DNA of 64,000 nucleotides, from the NCBI RefSeq assembly GCF_030122805.1, contig NZ_CP126080.1, positions 4,159,501-4,223,500 of the forward strand, read 5' to 3'. Made by a program: the position numbers and the translations under genes. Source of the stretch: Mesobacillus sp. AQ2. Its GTDB lineage: Bacteria > Bacillota > Bacilli > Bacillales > Cytobacillaceae. The notes below the pieces were generated by a model. That model saw only the letters and a program-made list of their open reading frames with translations, was not told the DNA's origin and did not search any database. Position 1 is the first letter of the stretch. The number at the start of each line of letters is the position of its first letter. Below, in pieces: positions 31,924 to 44,865 of this stretch.

Positions 31924-32835
31924 TTATTCCTTTCCGACAAGGTTTGTTTTCATGACTGTATGGCTTTTTTTCGTACTTTCAAGCAAAGGAGTCTTTTTGA
32001 CAGCTTCAATCAGCTTATCCTTGTCTTTAATGATTGGAACGAGTGTCACAACAATCCTTCCTTTTTCATATTCCTTCCTTGTAAAATGATATCTCTTTAC
32101 CCCCAGGGCCCTTGTTGCTTCAAAAAGTGCAGCCTGCCTTTGTCCATAGTTGTCCAAAGCGATCCGAAAATGTTCCTCGTGAGGATAAATGACCACAGCC
32201 ATACCTTCGTTTTCAAACATTTTAGCGGCATTTTCCGTTCCAAGCTGATTTGTCACATATATACCATCCACAAACAATTCCGATCCTTTCACTTCAATCT
32301 TTCCTTCTTCTACTTCAGCAACATCACCAATTGTTTTTCCTTTTGAAAATCTTTTTAATATGTAAAATCCTATTGCACCGACAATTGTACCCGAAATGAT
32401 ATTGACCAATTTCGACTCACTGTCCACAATTTGAATAGTGAGAGCCGTCAAAAAAGAAACAATCAGAGAAAAATAATTTCTTGCTTCGAATGTCTTTGCT
32501 ATTCCGTCGATATACGCATCTCCACGATAAGCATACTCGGTGTTTTCTACATCTTTCAAACTTTCCCTTTCAGACTTCCTTACATCCCGGAACTGTTGGA
32601 TGGCAAGTGTCAGGAATGTAACTGCGACAAAGTTTTTGGTCATTAACGCCGGAATGGCAACTGCACCAAGGGCAGCAGCAACAAACCCAGTAACCAGATG
32701 GATCATATAGCCATTCGGATAGCTGGGGTATTGTCTGAAGTCTTCTTTAATTGCCAGAACCCGAGCCAATGTTCCAACGCAAATAGCCGTAATAATCATA
32801 ACGATATGCTCTGATGATATCATACCTTCTTTCAT
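31924..32835 (-). CDS. YIEGIA-family membrane protein
   Basis: A 303-residue membrane protein. The ATG at 32835 (MKEGMISSEHIV) has AAGGAGG upstream. Several hydrophobic helices lie between residues 8 and 165, with the family signature in the variant form AYIDGIAKTFEARNYF (near residue 110). A soluble C-terminal domain of about 130 residues (VEEGKIEVKGSELFVDGIYV onward) includes FRIALDNYGQRQAALFEAT. The family occurs in spore-forming Bacillota, always with a small partner. Function unknown. Confidence 0.82.
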   Translation of the reverse strand: MKEGMISSEHIVMIITAICVGTLARVLAIKEDFRQYPSYPNGYMIHLVTGFVAAALGAVAIPALMTKNFVAVTFLTLAIQQFRDVRKSERESLKDVENTEYAYRGDAYIDGIAKTFEARNYFSLIVSFLTALTIQIVDSESKLVNIISGTIVGAIGFYILKRFSKGKTIGDVAEVEEGKIEVKGSELFVDGIYVTNQLGTENAAKMFENEGMAVVIYPHEEHFRIALDNYGQRQAALFEATRALGVKRYHFTRKEYEKGRIVVTLVPIIKDKDKLIEAVKKTPLLESTKKSHTVMKTNLVGKE

Positions 32836-32957
32836 GGCTACCTCCTTCATTTATCAGCAGTCATTCCCATTTAGTTTTAGAAAAATACATAAGCAAGTCC
32901 AGGTTGAGAGAGATAAATCAAACACAGACCTATAGCATAAGAGGAAGGAAAGGATAT

Positions 32958-33014
32958 ATGGAAAACCCGAGCTTCTTTAACGTCATGGGTAAGAAACTAA
33001 ATCCTATTCTATAA
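32958..33014 (+). CDS. Possible 18-residue peptide
   Basis: MENPSFFNVMGKKLNPIL, preceded by GGAAGGAAAGGAT. It has a fair ribosome binding site but is too short to prove. It may be a leader or a small functional peptide. It is in no conserved context that I recognise. Confidence 0.25.
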   Translation: MENPSFFNVMGKKLNPIL

Positions 33015-33102
33015 ATGAAATGCAAATCAAAAACTTTCGATATGGGCAATTAAAGTTTATAATCAACACAAGAACATACGTTCCTTAAAAGGAGGAAGGA
33101 GA

Positions 33103-33510
33103 ATGGAGATTTGGGAAGCTAGCTATATTGCTGGCATTATAGATGGAGAAGGCAGCATAACATTAACAAGAATGCACCAGCACGAACATCGGCGGCCGAT
33201 GATCACCATTCCATCGACAGATAAAGAACTTTTGGTGTATATCCATTCTATAATTGGAGGAGTTATTAGTAATAAGAAAAATTATAAACCTGATACCCAT
33301 AAGAACTCTTATACATTGAGCATAAAGAATAAAATTGACGTATTGTCCACTTTAAGACACATCTACCCCTTTTTAAGAATTGAACGGAAACGGCTCCGTG
33401 CTCAATGGATATTGGAGCATTATGAGTCGGTTACACCCCGAAACGGAAAGTATAAACCGGAAATGTTAGTAGCTAAAAAGGCATTCGAGGATTCTTTCTT
33501 TACTATTTAA
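33103..33510 (+). CDS. Free-standing LAGLIDADG homing endonuclease
   Basis: A 135-residue single-motif LAGLIDADG endonuclease. The signature YIAGIIDGEGSITLTR (residues 8-23) places the catalytic Asp/Glu at the end of the interface helix. The rest, SYTLSIKNKIDVLSTLRHI and RKRLRAQWILEHY, fits the alpha-beta fold; such proteins act as dimers. The ribosome binding site AGGAGGAAGGAG precedes the ATG. It is convergent with the tmRNA gene, ending 130 bases from the tmRNA 3' end, and is outside the intron that splits that gene. It is a candidate homing partner for that intron. Confidence 0.88.
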   Translation: MEIWEASYIAGIIDGEGSITLTRMHQHEHRRPMITIPSTDKELLVYIHSIIGGVISNKKNYKPDTHKNSYTLSIKNKIDVLSTLRHIYPFLRIERKRLRAQWILEHYESVTPRNGKYKPEMLVAKKAFEDSFFTI

Positions 33511-33577
33511 GCAATAATTTATGATTGTTAGTAATTCGCTTAGTTTACTATTAATGATTCATTATTAACTCCCAAAT

Positions 33578-33606
33578 AAAAAACATCAGCCGAAAGCTGA
33601 TGTTAT
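33578..33606 (-). terminator. Terminator of ssrA
   Basis: AACATCAGC (33582-33590) pairs with GCTGATGTT (33596-33604), with TTTTTATTTGGG following on the minus strand. Confidence 0.85.
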
Positions 33607-33656
33607 ACAGTCAAAATAAAAATCCACCAACATATGTATTGGTGGAGACGGTGGGA

Positions 33657-33929
33657 CGTGCTATTCCATGCTTTCGTCATGGCACTGACTATATCTTGAA
33701 CCTGCATCTGCAGGTCCTCCGGCGTCTTATGCGAGATGTAGTTTTATCCGGATTCCCGGATCGATCACGCATCCTAGTACTGCCAGGATGGCAGCCTATA
33801 AGTCGATACATGGCTGTTGGATTGCTCCACATACCACTCGGCATTGCCTTATCGCTATTCACGACTTAGGTTTCACCGATAAAGCCGGATTTTCACTTGC
33901 ATGTTGCCACGCAAGGCGACTAATTACTA
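33657..33929 (-). mobile_element. Group I-like intron inside the tmRNA T-loop
   Basis: 273 bases with no open frame. The 5' exon ends CGAT and the intron contains GTCG 12 bases in, so exon and internal guide pair as P1 with the terminal T-G (U-G) wobble typical of group I 5' splice sites. The last intron base is G. Near the 3' end AAGATATAGTC matches the group I S element, and ACTACATCT upstream can pair with AGATATAGT as P7 with one bulge. Exon ligation restores a perfect T-arm. Class beyond group I is not assigned. Confidence 0.82.
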
Positions 33930-34147
33930 ATCGAACCCACGTCCAAAGATATTGGCACTTAAGCTTCTACGAGTGTAGTCGGCATATTGGCGATTCGCTG
34001 GTCCTTTTGCCTACCGACAGGCGGCCGGCCAGCTAGCCTGGTTGTTCTCTTCCTTCATCCTCAGGCGGTGGAATCCGGCGTAGCCCACTTAGAGTGAGTC
34101 CGCTACCCTACCACATGGGCGATGGAGGGGCGAACCGCTATGCAGTA

Positions 34148-34183
34148 TTAAGCTGCGAAAGCGAAGTTGTTGTTTTGTTTGCC
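34148..34183 (-). other. tmRNA proteolysis tag reading frame
   Basis: GGC AAA CAA AAC then AAC AAC TTC GCT then TTC GCA GCT TAA encodes GKQNNNFAFAA, a normal Bacillaceae-type tag ending in Ala-Ala for ClpXP degradation. The clpP gene lies 16 kb away in this window. Confidence 0.9.
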
Positions 34184-34420
34184 AGTTATAGGCGTTGACG
34201 TTTTTACGAGGCCGATCCCCTCGACTCGCCACTTAAGCTCAAACTACCCCTGTCGAATCCGTAACGTCCCCATATAAAAGGTTGCTGTATCTGTGATACA
34301 GACGTTAGGAGAACTCGGTTAAGCCGAGCAAAAGTTATGTTGTCACTCGCTGGTGACAGTTATTATTATAACACACTGAGGACTTTTTTCAACTGGTACA
34401 CTCTTCCTCAGCTGACAAGC

Positions 34421-34888
34421 TTACATTTTCTGGCGCTCACGGAATGCACGCTCAATGTCGCGGCCTGCTTCCTTCTTCTTCAGTGTTTCACGCTTGTCGT
34501 AGTTCTTTTTACCCTTACCAAGACCGATTAAAACCTTCGCGAAACCATTCTTCAGATAAATCTTCAATGGCACAAGCGCATAGCCTGCTTCCTTTGTTTC
34601 CCCAATCAGCTGGTTGATCTGGCGTTTGTGGAGCAGAAGCTTCCTTGTGCGAAGCGGATCATGGTTATAACGGTTTCCCTGTTCATATGGGCTGATGTGC
34701 AGATTGTATAAGAATAGCTCACCATTATGGACTTTTGCGTATGAATCCTTCAGCTGGACACGTCCGTTGCGGATTGATTTGATCTCTGTTCCCTGGAGGA
34801 CGACTCCGGCCTCATACGTTTCTTCGATGAAATAGTCATGGTTCGCTTTTTTATTTTGCGCGACGACTTTTCCCTCACCTTTTGGCAT
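34421..34888 (-). CDS. smpB: SsrA-binding protein SmpB
   Basis: A 155-residue OB-fold protein that binds tmRNA and brings it to stalled ribosomes. Signatures: [39 protein letters not shown] and the basic C-terminal tail [20 protein letters not shown], which enters the mRNA channel. It lies between rnr and ssrA in the usual order, about 150 bases from the tmRNA 5' end. Confidence 0.97.
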   Translation of the reverse strand: MPKGEGKVVAQNKKANHDYFIEETYEAGVVLQGTEIKSIRNGRVQLKDSYAKVHNGELFLYNLHISPYEQGNRYNHDPLRTRKLLLHKRQINQLIGETKEAGYALVPLKIYLKNGFAKVLIGLGKGKKNYDKRETLKKKEAGRDIERAFRERQKM

Positions 34889-34972
34889 AAAAACTTCCCC
34901 CTTCTATGTTCTCTCATTTTAGCAAATAAAGCCTTCTCCTACAACGAAAAGCGCAAGGCTGGAGGGCAATAA

Positions 34973-34995
34973 AGAGCCCCTTCATCAGGAGCTCT
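34973..34995 (-). terminator. Weak terminator after rnr
   Basis: AGAGCTCC (34995-34988) pairs with GGGGCTCT (34980-34973) on the minus strand with one T-G pair, but the T-run after it is poor (TTATTGCC), so read-through to smpB is likely. A relic of the 20725-20960 repeat follows at 34948-34965. Confidence 0.5.
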
Positions 34996-35010
34996 CATTT
35001 CACGCCTTGC

Positions 35011-37392
35011 CTATTTTCTCTTCTTCGATTTGCGTTTTGCGGCTGGAGCATTCTCGAAGAATTTCTTCTTCTTGCTCTTTGGCTTTGAACCGGTGCTTGA
35101 GCCTGAGCCGTTTCTGCCGCCACCTGAACCTCTGCCTCCCGAGCTTCTGCCTCCGCGCTTGCCTTCTTCCTCTTTTCCTCGGCGCGGTTTTTTCTCGCTG
35201 CTGCCTGTCTTGAAGATCTTTGGCTGTGCCGGGCGCTCACGTCTTGGTGTACCCTTCATGCCGACGATTTCAAAATCAATGGAGCGTTCATCCTTGTTTA
35301 CCTTGATGACTCGGACAGTAATTTCATCGCCGATTCGGAAGACATTGCCTGTTCGCTCACCAATCATCGCCAGGTGGCGTTCATCATAGCGGTAATAATC
35401 ATCCGTCATGTAGCTGACATGAACAAGACCCTCGATGGTGTTAGGCAGCTCGACAAACATACCAAAATTCGTAACGGAGCTGATGATTCCATCATATTCA
35501 GTTCCAACCTTGTCTTCCATGTACTCCGCTTTCTTCAGCTCATCTGTTTCACGTTCCGCTTCGACCGCCCGGCGTTCCATATTGGAAGAGTGCTCGGCAA
35601 TATCCGGCAGCATCGCATTCCATTTTTCCTTCGTTGCCTGATCGAGTTTGCCCTCGATTAAATAAGTCCTGATCAAACGGTGGACAATTAAGTCAGGATA
35701 ACGGCGGATCGGCGATGTGAAGTGCGTGTAATAGTCTGTAGAAAGTCCAAAGTGTCCAAGGCTTTCAGGATAATATTTGGCCTGCTGCATCGAACGGAGC
35801 ATGACAGTTGATACAACCATTTCCTCGGGTTTTCCCTGAACCTCTTCAATGATTTCCTGGAGCGCCCTTGGATGTACTCCATTTGCAGAACCTCTTACAA
35901 GGTAACCAAAGTTGGTAATGAAATCGAAAAATTTTCTCAATTTATCCTCTTTAGGATCTTCATGGATACGATAGATGAATGGCACTTCAAGCCAGTGGAA
36001 ATGCTCTGCAACCGTTTCGTTCGCAGCAAGCATGAATTCCTCGATCAGCTTTTCAGCAACCGAGCGTTCGCGTATCACAACATCAGTTGGATGGCCTTCT
36101 TCATCGACCAGTACCTTTGATTCTTTAAAATCAAAGTCGATTGCCCCGCGAGCCATCCTCTTTTTACGAAGTATAGCTGCTAGTTCTTCCATCAATTCGA
36201 ACATCGGTACCAAAGACTCATAACGTGAGCGGGTTTCTTCGTCCTTATCAACGAGGATACGATTTACATCAAAATACGTCATCCGCTCAGTCGTCTTAAT
36301 GACACTTTGATAGATTTCATGGTCTACGACCTGGCCTTCAGGTGTGATTTCCATATTACATGACAAGGTCAGGCGATCCACTTTCGGATTCAGCGAGCAA
36401 ATACCATTTGATAAACGGTGCGGAATCATTGGGATTACCCGGTCGACCAAATAAACACTTGTCGCACGGTCTTCTGCTTCACGGTCAATTGGTGAATCCT
36501 CGGTTACATAGTAAGTAACATCTGCGATATGAACACCAAGTTTATAGTTGCCGTTTTCAAGCCTTGTTACCTGGACTGCATCGTCAAGGTCCTTGGCATC
36601 TGCGCCGTCTATCGTAACAATGACTTCATTGCGAAGGTCACGGCGGTTTGCGATTTCACTCTCATTGATTTGGTCTGGAGCATTATTCGCCTGCTCCATA
36701 ACTTCGTCTGGGAATTCCATCGGCAGTCCATGTTTGTGGATGACAGAAAGGATATCGACACCGGGGTCATTTTTATGGCCAAGAATCGCGGTGACTTCTC
36801 CCTCTGCACTTTTGCGTCCTTCAGGGTAGCTCGTCAGTTTTACGACAACCTTATGCCCTTCGACTGCCCCCATGCCGGCTTCCTTAGGAATAAAGATATC
36901 ACTTGTGAATTTCTTATCGTCAGGAATGACAAAACCAAAGTGTTTGCTTTCTGTATAAGTGCCGACAATTTGCGATACTCCTCTTTCAAGGATGCGCACT
37001 ACTGTCCCTTCACGGCGCTGGCCAGAACTGTCTGACGATACGCGGACAAGGACTGTGTCACCGTTCATCGCATTACTCGTTTCATTCGGGGGAATGAAGA
37101 TGTCATCCATTCCTTGCTCTTCTGTTATGACAAAAGCAAATCCCTTGGCATGTGCGCTGAAACGGCCGCGCACTAGATTCATTTTTTCCGGAAGGCCGTA
37201 CCGGTCACTTCGGGTCCTGACTACGAGGCCCTTTTCTTCCATGACCACAAGCGCTTTGACAAAATCCTTGAATGTCGAGGAGTCCTCGATTCCAAAGGCA
37301 TTCTCAAGCTCCTGTACGGTAAGCGGCTTGTAGGCTTCATCCTTCATATAATGCAACAGCCTGTCTATATGGCCTTTAATATTCTCATCCAT
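35011..37392 (-). CDS. rnr: Ribonuclease R
   Basis: A 793-residue 3'-5' exoribonuclease that degrades structured RNA and works with SmpB-tmRNA in nonstop mRNA decay. Order of domains: an N-terminal winged helix (residues 1-60), two cold-shock domains, the RNB catalytic domain with [16 protein letters not shown] (conserved metal-binding Asp residues), an S1 domain ([20 protein letters not shown]) and a long Lys/Arg/Gly/Ser-rich tail after residue 710. Length and layout match B. subtilis RNase R. It is 34 bases downstream of the esterase gene. Confidence 0.97.
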   Translation of the reverse strand: MDENIKGHIDRLLHYMKDEAYKPLTVQELENAFGIEDSSTFKDFVKALVVMEEKGLVVRTRSDRYGLPEKMNLVRGRFSAHAKGFAFVITEEQGMDDIFIPPNETSNAMNGDTVLVRVSSDSSGQRREGTVVRILERGVSQIVGTYTESKHFGFVIPDDKKFTSDIFIPKEAGMGAVEGHKVVVKLTSYPEGRKSAEGEVTAILGHKNDPGVDILSVIHKHGLPMEFPDEVMEQANNAPDQINESEIANRRDLRNEVIVTIDGADAKDLDDAVQVTRLENGNYKLGVHIADVTYYVTEDSPIDREAEDRATSVYLVDRVIPMIPHRLSNGICSLNPKVDRLTLSCNMEITPEGQVVDHEIYQSVIKTTERMTYFDVNRILVDKDEETRSRYESLVPMFELMEELAAILRKKRMARGAIDFDFKESKVLVDEEGHPTDVVIRERSVAEKLIEEFMLAANETVAEHFHWLEVPFIYRIHEDPKEDKLRKFFDFITNFGYLVRGSANGVHPRALQEIIEEVQGKPEEMVVSTVMLRSMQQAKYYPESLGHFGLSTDYYTHFTSPIRRYPDLIVHRLIRTYLIEGKLDQATKEKWNAMLPDIAEHSSNMERRAVEAERETDELKKAEYMEDKVGTEYDGIISSVTNFGMFVELPNTIEGLVHVSYMTDDYYRYDERHLAMIGERTGNVFRIGDEITVRVIKVNKDERSIDFEIVGMKGTPRRERPAQPKIFKTGSSEKKPRRGKEEEGKRGGRSSGGRGSGGGRNGSGSSTGSKPKSKKKKFFENAPAAKRKSKKRK

Positions 37393-37426
37393 ATGAATCC
37401 CTCCTTCTATTTAGGGTTCTTTTCCT

Positions 37427-38173
37427 TTATTCTTTCCAATCTAACGACTCAAGAAACTCATAAACATCTTCATGCAGCTGGTCACGTTCTTTATCAAGCG
37501 TGATGACATGTCCTGATTCTTCATACCACTTGAGTTTTTTATGTTCAGACTCGATGCTATCGTGAATGATGTTCGCGCTGTCAGGATCGATGATTACGTC
37601 ATTGCGCGCCTGGACAACAAATGTCGGAGCATAAATCAAGTCGATGCTTCCGCGGACCTCTTTGATCAATTCCTGAAGGTCTTTCAAGGTGGACATGGAT
37701 TTTTGTTCGAGTTCCTTTACCTCCGCCTCGATTTGCTCTTCCGGCTTGCCTTCCATCCGCTTGTATTCCCGCGCATACTCAAGCACGCCCCGGTACATCA
37801 ACTCTTCTGTCTTAAGATGCATCGGTGCGCACATTGGCACGATTCCCTTTAGCGGCTTTGTATATCCAAGCTTCAGGGACAGGACGCCTCCCAGTGATAA
37901 TCCGGCAACCGCTATTTCCTCATATCCTTCACTCTTGAGGAATTCATATCCGTCAAGCGCGTCCTGCCACCAATCTGCAGGTCCAGTATGTATAAGTTCT
38001 TCAGGCGGTACCCCATGTCCTTTAAAAACTGGTGCATGGCTCGTATAACCTTTTCCTTCTAAAAATCGTCCCAGCATCCTGACGTCCGCTGAGTTGCCGG
38101 TAAATCCATGGAGCAGTAATACCGCTCTTTTTCCAGCTTTAAATGTAAATGGTCTTGGCACTAACTTTCTCAT
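37427..38173 (-). CDS. Carboxylesterase, alpha/beta hydrolase (YvaK/Est type)
   Basis: A 248-residue monoacylglycerol-lipase-like carboxylesterase. The ATG at 38173 ([14 protein letters not shown]) has GGGAG upstream; an upstream frame extension is unlikely. The oxyanion segment is [13 protein letters not shown], the nucleophile elbow GLSLGG (Ser near 93), the acid is in [12 protein letters not shown] and the catalytic His in [11 protein letters not shown]. The position upstream of rnr is conserved in Bacillus. Confidence 0.93.
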   Translation of the reverse strand: MRKLVPRPFTFKAGKRAVLLLHGFTGNSADVRMLGRFLEGKGYTSHAPVFKGHGVPPEELIHTGPADWWQDALDGYEFLKSEGYEEIAVAGLSLGGVLSLKLGYTKPLKGIVPMCAPMHLKTEELMYRGVLEYAREYKRMEGKPEEQIEAEVKELEQKSMSTLKDLQELIKEVRGSIDLIYAPTFVVQARNDVIIDPDSANIIHDSIESEHKKLKWYEESGHVITLDKERDQLHEDVYEFLESLDWKE

Positions 38174-38300
38174 TTTCCTACTCCCTCTATCTGATTTCTT
38201 TCTTAGTTTTAACAAACATGCTTGTAACATTCAATTAAAAGCCTTTATATATGTAAATACCCATATTCAGTATAAATATGTGAGGTTTTTTGCACACAAT

Positions 38301-38330
38301 AAAACCCGGCCTCTTGTGGAAGCCGGGTCA
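38301..38330 (-). terminator. Terminator of secG
   Basis: ACCCGGC (38304-38310) pairs with GCCGGGT (38322-38328), with TTTTATTG on the minus strand. Confidence 0.8.
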
Positions 38331-38339
38331 TTGTTTGTA

Positions 38340-38573
38340 TTATAGTTTGAAATAAGTAACGGCAATAGTCAGGACGAAAAATAGTACAGATAGAACAACC
38401 GTGACTCGGTGAAGGACTAAATCCAGACCCCTTGCCTTCTGCTTACCAAACAATTGCTCAGCGCCGCCGGAAATCGCACCAGATAGACCAGCACTCTTGC
38501 CTGACTGAAGAAGAACAACCGCAATTAGCCCAAGGCTCACAATCACTAAAAGAACGGTTAAAAATGTATGCAT
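38340..38573 (-). CDS. secG: Protein translocase subunit SecG
   Basis: A 77-residue protein with two transmembrane helices ([18 protein letters not shown] and [19 protein letters not shown]) and the conserved loop [19 protein letters not shown]. It is part of the SecYEG channel. Usual upstream position in the secG-est-rnr-smpB-ssrA order. Confidence 0.96.
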   Translation of the reverse strand: MHTFLTVLLVIVSLGLIAVVLLQSGKSAGLSGAISGGAEQLFGKQKARGLDLVLHRVTVVLSVLFFVLTIAVTYFKL

Positions 38574-38699
38574 GACGTACCTCCCGATAAAACTGCTAAC
38601 AGTATTTTAAATTTATCACATTTTCGGGAATGAAACAATACTTGTCCGAATTGTTGTGAATTTTATTGGGCACGTACATGTCACACTTGTCCATTCCGG

Positions 38700-39449
38700 C
38701 TAGTTTATTGAAGCTGGAAGCAGCGAATTCGATCTGTACAGCAGATCGGAAACGGTCGTGCATTGGTATCCATTCTTATATAAAATCTCGAGGATGTCCT
38801 CAACCGCCTTCACCGTTTGTGAACGGTCTCCGCCAGCATCATGAAAAATAATCACATCACCTGGCCGAGCATCGGAAACGACATTCTGTGTGATCTTCGC
38901 TGCTCCCGGCCTGCTCCAATCCCGGGTTTCCTGATGCCATGACCAAAGGATGACATTGTAGCCGCCCTTAATCGCCGTATCGACGATTTCCTTGTCATAA
39001 TAGCCGGCAATCGGCCTGAACAGAGTGGGCGATGTTCCAGTCAGGCTTTCGATGATTTCCGAGTTTTTAGCGAGTTCTTTTTTCAACATTGCCGGGGAAT
39101 AGCCGTCCCGGAAATGATGCCGATAGGTGTGATTGCCGATTTCGTGCCCCTCTGCAGCCTGGCGTTTCACGATCTCCGGATATCTTTCCGCCTCCTCGCC
39201 AATCACGAAAAACGTCGCCTTGGCCTTGTATTTTTTCAGAGCATCAAGGATTTGCGGAGTATAGGTAGGATCCGGCCCGTCATCAAACGTAAATGCCACA
39301 AGCTTCTCCTCTACCGGGATATCCCAGAATACGTGACCCGTCTTTTCGAACTTCTCTCTTTTTATAGAGGATGGAGTGGCAGATGCAGGCATGACATTAT
39401 ATAGTGTAAAAACCATCAACAAGACAGCAGCCAGGGTAACCCTCTTCAT
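38700..39449 (-). CDS. Secreted polysaccharide deacetylase (PdaB/chitin deacetylase type)
   Basis: A 249-residue NodB-domain deacetylase with a signal peptide (VTLAAVLLMVFTLYNVMPASA). The ATG at 39449 has TGGAGCGG upstream. The catalytic motifs are FTFDDGPDPTYTP (Asp, metal Asp), EIGNHTYRHH (two metal His), RPIAGYYDKE and the final IFHDAGG (His). It removes N-acetyl groups from peptidoglycan or related glycans outside the cell. Confidence 0.92.
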   Translation of the reverse strand: MKRVTLAAVLLMVFTLYNVMPASATPSSIKREKFEKTGHVFWDIPVEEKLVAFTFDDGPDPTYTPQILDALKKYKAKATFFVIGEEAERYPEIVKRQAAEGHEIGNHTYRHHFRDGYSPAMLKKELAKNSEIIESLTGTSPTLFRPIAGYYDKEIVDTAIKGGYNVILWSWHQETRDWSRPGAAKITQNVVSDARPGDVIIFHDAGGDRSQTVKAVEDILEILYKNGYQCTTVSDLLYRSNSLLPASIN

Positions 39450-39544
39450 ATGAATCCGCTCCAATCATCATTTAATGAGTTTTTATCTATTATTGTGCGG
39501 ATTTACTAGCGAGTTTATTTCCTGAGAATGATTCCATGTTTTGT

Positions 39545-39715
39545 CTATCCATTCAATTAGACCTCTACGGGAAACTTTTCCAGGTTCTCCTCTTCTATTT
39601 GTCCGTTAGAGCCCTTCTATCGGACACTTTTTCGGGGTTCTCTTCTTCTATTTGTCCATTAGAGACCTTCTATCGGACACTTTTCGCGTTTCTTCTCTTC
39701 TAATTGTCCATTAGC
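39545..39715. repeat. Intergenic array with about 52-bp period, core TGTCCATTAGAG / CGGACAC
   Basis: TTGTCC begins at 39599, 39652 and 39704, about 52 to 53 bases apart, with a degraded earlier unit from about 39541. Each full unit has TGTCC(A/G)TTAGAG, then 23 bases from its start GGACAC, so the ends TGTCC and GGACA form an inverted repeat, followed by a TTCTCTTCT tract. The cores resemble those of the 13833 array (GTC-TATTAAA and GGACATTTCGGGG). It lies between the deacetylase start and the eno terminator. Confidence 0.85.
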
Positions 39716-39719
39716 GGCT

Positions 39720-39760
39720 CAAAAAAAAACGCCGGCAGCATCGTCATGCTACCGGCGTTC
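39720..39760 (-). terminator. Terminator of the glycolytic operon
   Basis: AACGCCGG (39728-39735) pairs with CCGGCGTT (39752-39759), with inner AGCAT/ATGCT and a run of eight T on the minus strand. Confidence 0.9.
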
Positions 39761-39790
39761 GGTTTTAGGGGGAATGAATCCCTCGTTAGA

Positions 39791-41101
<1,311 letters not shown>

Positions 41102-41107
41102 TTATAA

Positions 41108-43430
<2,323 letters not shown>

Positions 43431-43551
43431 TTACACAGCGTTTGCAACTTTAAAATTACCCTCCGGATGTTGGGTCTTACATTGCGGGCGGGGCATCAGT
43501 CATCAGGATCCGCACCCTTACACTTCTGCAGCACCGCTCCGAAATAAAATT

Positions 43552-44736
43552 TTACTTATCGTTCAATGCGACTACTCCTGGCAGCTGCTTGCCTTCCATG
43601 AATTCAAGTGAAGCGCCGCCGCCTGTGGAGATGTGGCTCATTTTTTCAGCCAGTCCGAACTTCTCGACTGCTGCTGCAGAGTCGCCCCCGCCGATGACTG
43701 AATATGTATCGCTTGCATCGGCTAATGCTTGTGCTACTGCTTTTGTTCCTTCTGCGAACTTATCGATTTCGAATACACCCATTGGTCCGTTCCAGATAAC
43801 CAGTTTGGACTTCTGGATGACATCGCGGTAAGTTTCAGCTGTCTTCGGTCCGATATCAAGAGCTTCCCAGTCTGCAGGAATTTCTTCGATTGCTACGACC
43901 TTTGTATTTGCATCCGCAGAAAAATCATCGGCAACGATTGCGTCAACCGGCATGTAGAAGTTCACGCCTTTTGCCTTTGCTTTTTCCATGAAGCTTTTAG
44001 CCAATTCAATTTTATCTTCTTCTAAAAGAGATTTGCCGATTTCGTGGCCCTGTGCTTTTACGAATGTATAAGCAAGTCCGCCGCCGATGATCAGGTTATC
44101 TACTTTTTCCAACAGGTTATCGATGACGCCGATTTTGTCTTTTACCTTCGCGCCGCCAATGATCGCTGTGAAAGGACGCTCTGGGTTTGACAATGCTTTT
44201 CCAAGTACTTCAAGCTCTTTTTCCATCAGGAAGCCAGAGACAGCTGGAATGTACTTTGCGATGCCTTCTGTTGAAGCATGTGCACGGTGTGCAGCTCCGA
44301 ATGCATCGTTTACGTATACATCTGCAAGCTCTGCAAATGCTTTTGCAAGTTCAGGATCATTCTTCTCTTCGCCTGGATAGAAACGGACATTCTCAAGAAG
44401 CAGGACATCGCCCTCGTTCATGCTGTCGATTTCAGATTTTACAGAGTCGCCGTAAGCTTCATCTGTTTTCTTAACATCCTTGCCTAGCAGCTCAGACAAA
44501 CGCTTTGCTACTGGAGTCAAACGCAATTCTTCAACAGCCTGCCCTTTTGGACGGCCAAGGTGGCTTGCAAGAAGGACTTTTGCACCCTGATCAACAAGGT
44601 ACTTGATTGTTGGCAGCGCTGCACGGATCCTTGTTTCATCCGTAACCTGTCCATCCTTCATCGGCACGTTGAAATCAACGCGGCAAAAAACTCGTTTTCC
44701 TTTTACATCCACATCTTTTACTGTCTTTTTGTTCAA
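43552..44736 (-). CDS. pgk: Phosphoglycerate kinase
   Basis: A 394-residue kinase making ATP and 3-phosphoglycerate. It starts with TTG (AAGGAGG upstream): [25 protein letters not shown] read as M at position 1. ATP-site motif is [13 protein letters not shown], and the substrate loop has SHLGRPKGQ. About 150 bases with no gene separate it from tpiA. Confidence 0.97.
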   Translation of the reverse strand: MNKKTVKDVDVKGKRVFCRVDFNVPMKDGQVTDETRIRAALPTIKYLVDQGAKVLLASHLGRPKGQAVEELRLTPVAKRLSELLGKDVKKTDEAYGDSVKSEIDSMNEGDVLLLENVRFYPGEEKNDPELAKAFAELADVYVNDAFGAAHRAHASTEGIAKYIPAVSGFLMEKELEVLGKALSNPERPFTAIIGGAKVKDKIGVIDNLLEKVDNLIIGGGLAYTFVKAQGHEIGKSLLEEDKIELAKSFMEKAKAKGVNFYMPVDAIVADDFSADANTKVVAIEEIPADWEALDIGPKTAETYRDVIQKSKLVIWNGPMGVFEIDKFAEGTKAVAQALADASDTYSVIGGGDSAAAVEKFGLAEKMSHISTGGGASLEFMEGKQLPGVVALNDK

Positions 44737-44781
44737 GGCTAGAGACCTCCTTTAAAATAGCGCATATGCGCGATTAAGCAG

Positions 44782-44817
44782 AAAAAGAGGAGAGGGAATT
44801 TACCCCGCTCCCCTTTT
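44782..44817 (-). terminator. Intra-operon terminator-like hairpin between gap and pgk
   Basis: On the minus strand AAAAGGGGAG pairs with CTCCTCTTTT around a GGGG/CCC inner stem, with five T after it. It lies 49 bases after the gap stop. Partial termination or mRNA processing here would make gap mRNA more abundant than the rest of the operon. Confidence 0.6.
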
Positions 44818-44865
44818 CATCCCACTACATTATAGTCGTAAATGGATGGTTAATCCAATATTTGC

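Larger units (their letters stand above)
33640..34271 (-). ncRNA. ssrA: tmRNA (ssrA), interrupted by an intron in the T-loop
   Basis: On the minus strand the gene starts GGGGACGTTACGGATTCGAC at 34271. It runs through the tag region and pseudoknots (GTGGGCTACGCC, GGATGAAGGAAGAGAACAACC) to GGACGTGGGTTCGAT at 33930. After a 273-base intron it ends TCCCACCGTCTCCACCA at 33656-33640. Joined exons give a normal T-arm, GTGGG-TTCGATT-CCCAC, and an acceptor stem GGGGACG with CGTCTCC plus encoded CCA. tmRNA rescues ribosomes stalled on broken mRNAs together with SmpB, encoded just upstream. Confidence 0.95.

Noticed and set aside
33600..34036. Two plus-strand frames (33600-33869 and 33788-34036)
   Set aside because: They are antisense to the tmRNA and its intron; there is no ribosome binding site.
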